Shown here in pieces: positions 5,565-7,567 of a DNA stretch of 7,567 nucleotides. Numbering within the stretch: position 1 is the first letter of the stretch; each line of letters opens with the position of its first letter. A program made the translations under genes and the position numbers. Under the pieces are notes generated by a model. It made no database searches, was not told the origin of the DNA, and saw nothing but the letters and a program-made list of their open reading frames with translations. Origin of the DNA: an uncultured Clostridia bacterium (GTDB lineage Bacteria; Bacillota; Clostridia; Peptostreptococcales; Anaerovoracaceae). Location of the stretch: positions 1 through 7,567 of the forward strand of contig CALHKP010000026.1 of NCBI GenBank assembly GCA_938034165.1, in the 5' to 3' direction.

Positions 5565-7151
5565 ATGAAAAAGTTATTTGCAATACTCATGAGTATCATG
5601 ATGATTGCGTGCTTCATGCCGACCATGGCGTTTGCGGTAGATAGTCTAACTGCAGACCACTTCGACTTTACAGCACCGAGCAATCTAACGTACGATGGTG
5701 CCGCAAAGGAAGCAACGGTTGCGCTCAAAGACACTTATAGCGGAGCCGGTGAAGTTACTGTTAAGTACTACAAGAACGGTGAAGAAGTTCAGAAAGAAAA
5801 TGTCAAAGAGGCAGGCACATATACAGTAAAAATCGCGGTTACTGCCGGAGATAATTTCGAAGCAACAACTACGGACTTAACAGCGGATGCGTGGACATTT
5901 ACTATCGGTAAGGTCACCCCTACTGCAGACCACTTCAACTTTACAGCACCGAGCAATCTAACGTACGATGGTGCCGCAAAGGAAGCAACGGTTGCGCTCA
6001 AAGACACTTATAGCGGAGCCGGTGAAGTTACTGTTAAGTACTACAAGAACGGTGAAGAAGTTCAGAAAGAAAATGTCAAAGACCCAGGTACATATACAGT
6101 AAAAATTACGGTTGCTGGCGACACTAACTTTGAGAAAGCATCTGAGGAGTTGACGGCAGAAACATGGAAATTCACTATCGAAGATAAACGCGGAGCGACT
6201 GCTAATGTAGCGAACAATGCCATCAGCGGCGAAACGAAGGTTACACTCAATCAGTCCTTTACGATTACGTTAGAGGGTGGTCTTACGTTCAAGGATACCG
6301 TGAAAGAAAACAATGACGTAAGCGAATGGTTTGCGGAAGACAACCTTCCGAAAGGACTCACTGCTAAAATCACAAATGTAAATGCTGAGAAAAAAACAGC
6401 AACGATCACACTTTCCGGTATTCCGGAAGTTAAGAGTAACGCTGAGATTTCAATCACCATTCCGCAGACTTTCCTTGAGGGTGCAGCGGCAGCAATGCCA
6501 GTTACTATGAATGGCGCGAAATACGCGATCAAAGAGTTCTATATGCCAACCGGCGGCGGTGGCGGCGCTGCTGCGAAACCAACCAAGCCAACGACTCCGG
6601 AGCAGAAGCCTGCAACAGCAGCAGGAAAGACTGCGGCGAATACTGCGATTACAACAGCGGCAGCTGCCAACAAGTATGACAAAGCAGAACAGGCAGAGGT
6701 AGATCAGATCGTCAAAGACGCTGAAGCAAAAATCAAAGAAGCGAAGACGGAAGACGAAGTAAAGGCAATCCAAAAGGACGCAGAAACGAAGCTTGACAAG
6801 ATTCTGACAACAGAAGAAAAAGCAACCATTGCTTCCCTAAAAGAGGTCAGCAAGCGCGACTTCGGTACAAAATCCAAGAAAATCACCAAGAAGAATGGTA
6901 AGAAGGCTGTGAAACTGTCCTGGGCAGCGCCGGAAGGCGTGGATGTAGACGGATATGAAATCTTCAGATCCACGAAGAAAAACTCCGGCTATGGTACAGA
7001 ACCGTACTTCGAAACACCGAAGACCAGCTATACCAACAGCAAGGGACTCAAGTCCGGCAAGACCTATTACTACAAGGTCAGAGCGTATGTTGAAATCAAC
7101 GGAGAAAGACACTACACCGACTACTCCACAAAAGCCTCCAGAAAGATTTAA
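5565..7151 (+). CDS. Secreted surface protein with tandem YDG-like repeats and C-terminal FN3-like domain
   Basis: A 528-residue protein. Residues 1-24 form a classic signal peptide (basic KK, hydrophobic core, TMAFA cleavage site). Cys16 lies in a poor lipobox-like context, so lipoprotein is less likely. Two YDG/MBG-type Ig-like repeats follow (about 29-119 and 120-210, each with NLTYDGAAKEATV). Then come another beta-rich domain (about 211-325), a Gly5 and Pro/Thr-rich linker (about 326-355), a charged Ala/Lys/Glu helix (about 356-430) and an FN3-like domain (about 437-526, with DGYEIFRSTKKNSGYG and YYYKVRAY). AAAGGAG is six bases before the ATG, so initiation looks normal, unlike the gene upstream. 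It has no LPxTG tail or SLH domain. The likely role is a cell-surface or matrix adhesin or structural protein. The two YDG repeats are almost identical in DNA, showing a recent duplication. Confidence 0.9.
   Translation: MKKLFAILMSIMMIACFMPTMAFAVDSLTADHFDFTAPSNLTYDGAAKEATVALKDTYSGAGEVTVKYYKNGEEVQKENVKEAGTYTVKIAVTAGDNFEATTTDLTADAWTFTIGKVTPTADHFNFTAPSNLTYDGAAKEATVALKDTYSGAGEVTVKYYKNGEEVQKENVKDPGTYTVKITVAGDTNFEKASEELTAETWKFTIEDKRGATANVANNAISGETKVTLNQSFTITLEGGLTFKDTVKENNDVSEWFAEDNLPKGLTAKITNVNAEKKTATITLSGIPEVKSNAEISITIPQTFLEGAAAAMPVTMNGAKYAIKEFYMPTGGGGGAAAKPTKPTTPEQKPATAAGKTAANTAITTAAAANKYDKAEQAEVDQIVKDAEAKIKEAKTEDEVKAIQKDAETKLDKILTTEEKATIASLKEVSKRDFGTKSKKITKKNGKKAVKLSWAAPEGVDVDGYEIFRSTKKNSGYGTEPYFETPKTSYTNSKGLKSGKTYYYKVRAYVEINGERHYTDYSTKASRKI
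5649..5840 (+). repeat. YDG repeat unit 1 (192 bp)
   Basis: This unit is repeated in frame 273 bp (91 codons) downstream, with six differences in 192 bases. From 5665 to 5809 (145 bp) the two copies are identical, including at synonymous positions. The protein repeat starts TADHFDFTAPSNL. Confidence 0.95.
5922..6113 (+). repeat. YDG repeat unit 2 (192 bp)
   Basis: This is the second copy of the unit at 5649-5840. The identical core runs 5938-6082. Differences cluster at the ends (Asp/Asn near the start; EAG versus DPG at the end), which fits recent duplication or gene conversion of the middle part. Confidence 0.95.
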
Positions 7152-7223
7152 GCGTACACAGCAAAACTTTTCCATATCGGTCTTTGCCTCCCGACACTTA
7201 CAGGGAACACTGAAACCGAATCA

Positions 7224-7256
7224 CAGACCTCCCGCGGATCATCCGCGGGAGGTCTG
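7224..7256. terminator. Perfect 15-bp hairpin between convergent genes
   Basis: CAGACCTCCCGCGGA (7224-7238) and its exact complement (7242-7256) are separated by TCA. The stem is GC-rich and very stable. It lies 72 bases after the surface gene and 11 bases beyond the stop of the convergent minus-strand gene, so it probably ends transcription from both sides. The T-tract is weak on both strands. Confidence 0.75.
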
Positions 7257-7267
7257 CTATATATAGG

Positions 7268-7567
7268 TTATTCTGTCTGCAAGGCGTGATAGCGTTCCCA
7301 GACGTAGGCAATCGCTTCTTTTTTGCGTACGCGGATGTGGACCGCCGCTGCAGCGTCCTGCAGGATATCTTCTGTCAGGGACGGCAGGTATGCACGATAA
7401 GCAGGGTGCGTTTCCAACACATCTTGAAAGAGTGTAATGAGCAGATCTTTTTTATCTTTGTCAAAGGGCTTCGGGTAGCCGCGCGGTTAAAGCTGTCATA
7501 GGTTCCGTGCAACGCCAGATTTGCGAAATAGTCATTGTCGAAACAAATGTCGCTATAGCATAGGTCG
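7268..7567 (-). pseudogene. 3' part of an unrecognised gene with an apparent frameshift
   Basis: The minus strand reads, in one frame from the window edge, DLCYSDICFDNDYF and then LALHGTYDSFNRA. The sense continues in another frame from about 7480 as GYPKPFDKDKKDLLITLF, and it ends KKEAIAYVWERYHALQTE before the TAA at 7268-7270. One base seems to be missing in the GC-rich run near 7477-7486. Restoring a G would give one continuous protein (NRAGYPKPFD). Both parts look like real coding sequence. The family is not recognised; the product looks soluble, with a helical, charged C-terminus. The frameshift may be genuine decay or a sequencing error. The start lies outside the window. Confidence 0.6.

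Noticed and set aside
5565..5640. Lipoprotein signal (Cys16 in MMIAC) in the second surface protein
   Set aside because: The -3 residue is Met rather than Leu/Val/Ile, and a good type I site (TMAFA) lies eight residues later.
5649..6113. CRISPR-like or non-coding tandem repeat
   Set aside because: Only two copies, in frame, 192 bp each, encoding a clear protein domain.
6450..7175. Minus-strand open frames opposite the second surface gene
   Set aside because: Shadows caused by the Ala/Lys-rich codon pattern of the real gene; Cys/Arg/Phe-rich products with no start signals.

Overview
The window looks like a piece of a Gram-positive, low-to-mid GC anaerobe, probably a gut or oral member of the Clostridia or a related Firmicutes class. 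The evidence is AGGAG-type ribosome binding sites, Firmicutes-style signal peptides, an IS1182-family insertion sequence, a DUF3791/DUF3990 gene pair, and large secreted proteins with YDG/Ig-like and fibronectin-III-like modules. The genus cannot be fixed from the sequence alone.

Layout. Bases 1-153 and 3388-3540 are near-identical copies of one sequence in opposite orientation (144 of 153 positions match; the outer 54 bases are identical). Between them lie (a) a complete IS1182-family element (207-2175, transposase 358-2004) and (b) a tightly packed three-gene minus-strand operon (3142 to 2186). The operon encodes a DUF3791-like protein, a DUF3990 protein with an ADP-ribosyltransferase-like signature, and an unrecognised 76-residue protein. 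It has its own consensus-like promoter with a dyad in the spacer, and resembles a toxin-antitoxin or addiction module. To the right of the inverted repeat is a large secreted-protein gene (3521-5362). Its 5' end, including a truncated signal peptide, lies inside the repeat and has no ribosome binding site. After a strong terminator (5428-5460) comes a second, normally initiated surface-protein gene (5565-7151) with two nearly identical YDG-like repeats and a C-terminal FN3-like domain. A perfect 15-bp hairpin (7224-7256) separates it from a convergent, apparently frameshifted gene running off the right edge (7268-7567, minus strand).

How the parts may work together. The inverted repeat carries the start of a surface-protein gene on the right. 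On the left it carries the same start, pointing out of the window. This is the geometry expected for two divergent members of a surface-antigen family that can exchange 5' ends, or for a DNA-inversion switch. Because the right-hand gene has no visible start signal, it may be a silent or donor cassette. The ART-like module and the IS sit in the spacer and would be carried along by any inversion; a stabilising role for the module is inference. The second surface gene (5565) looks independently and constitutively expressible.
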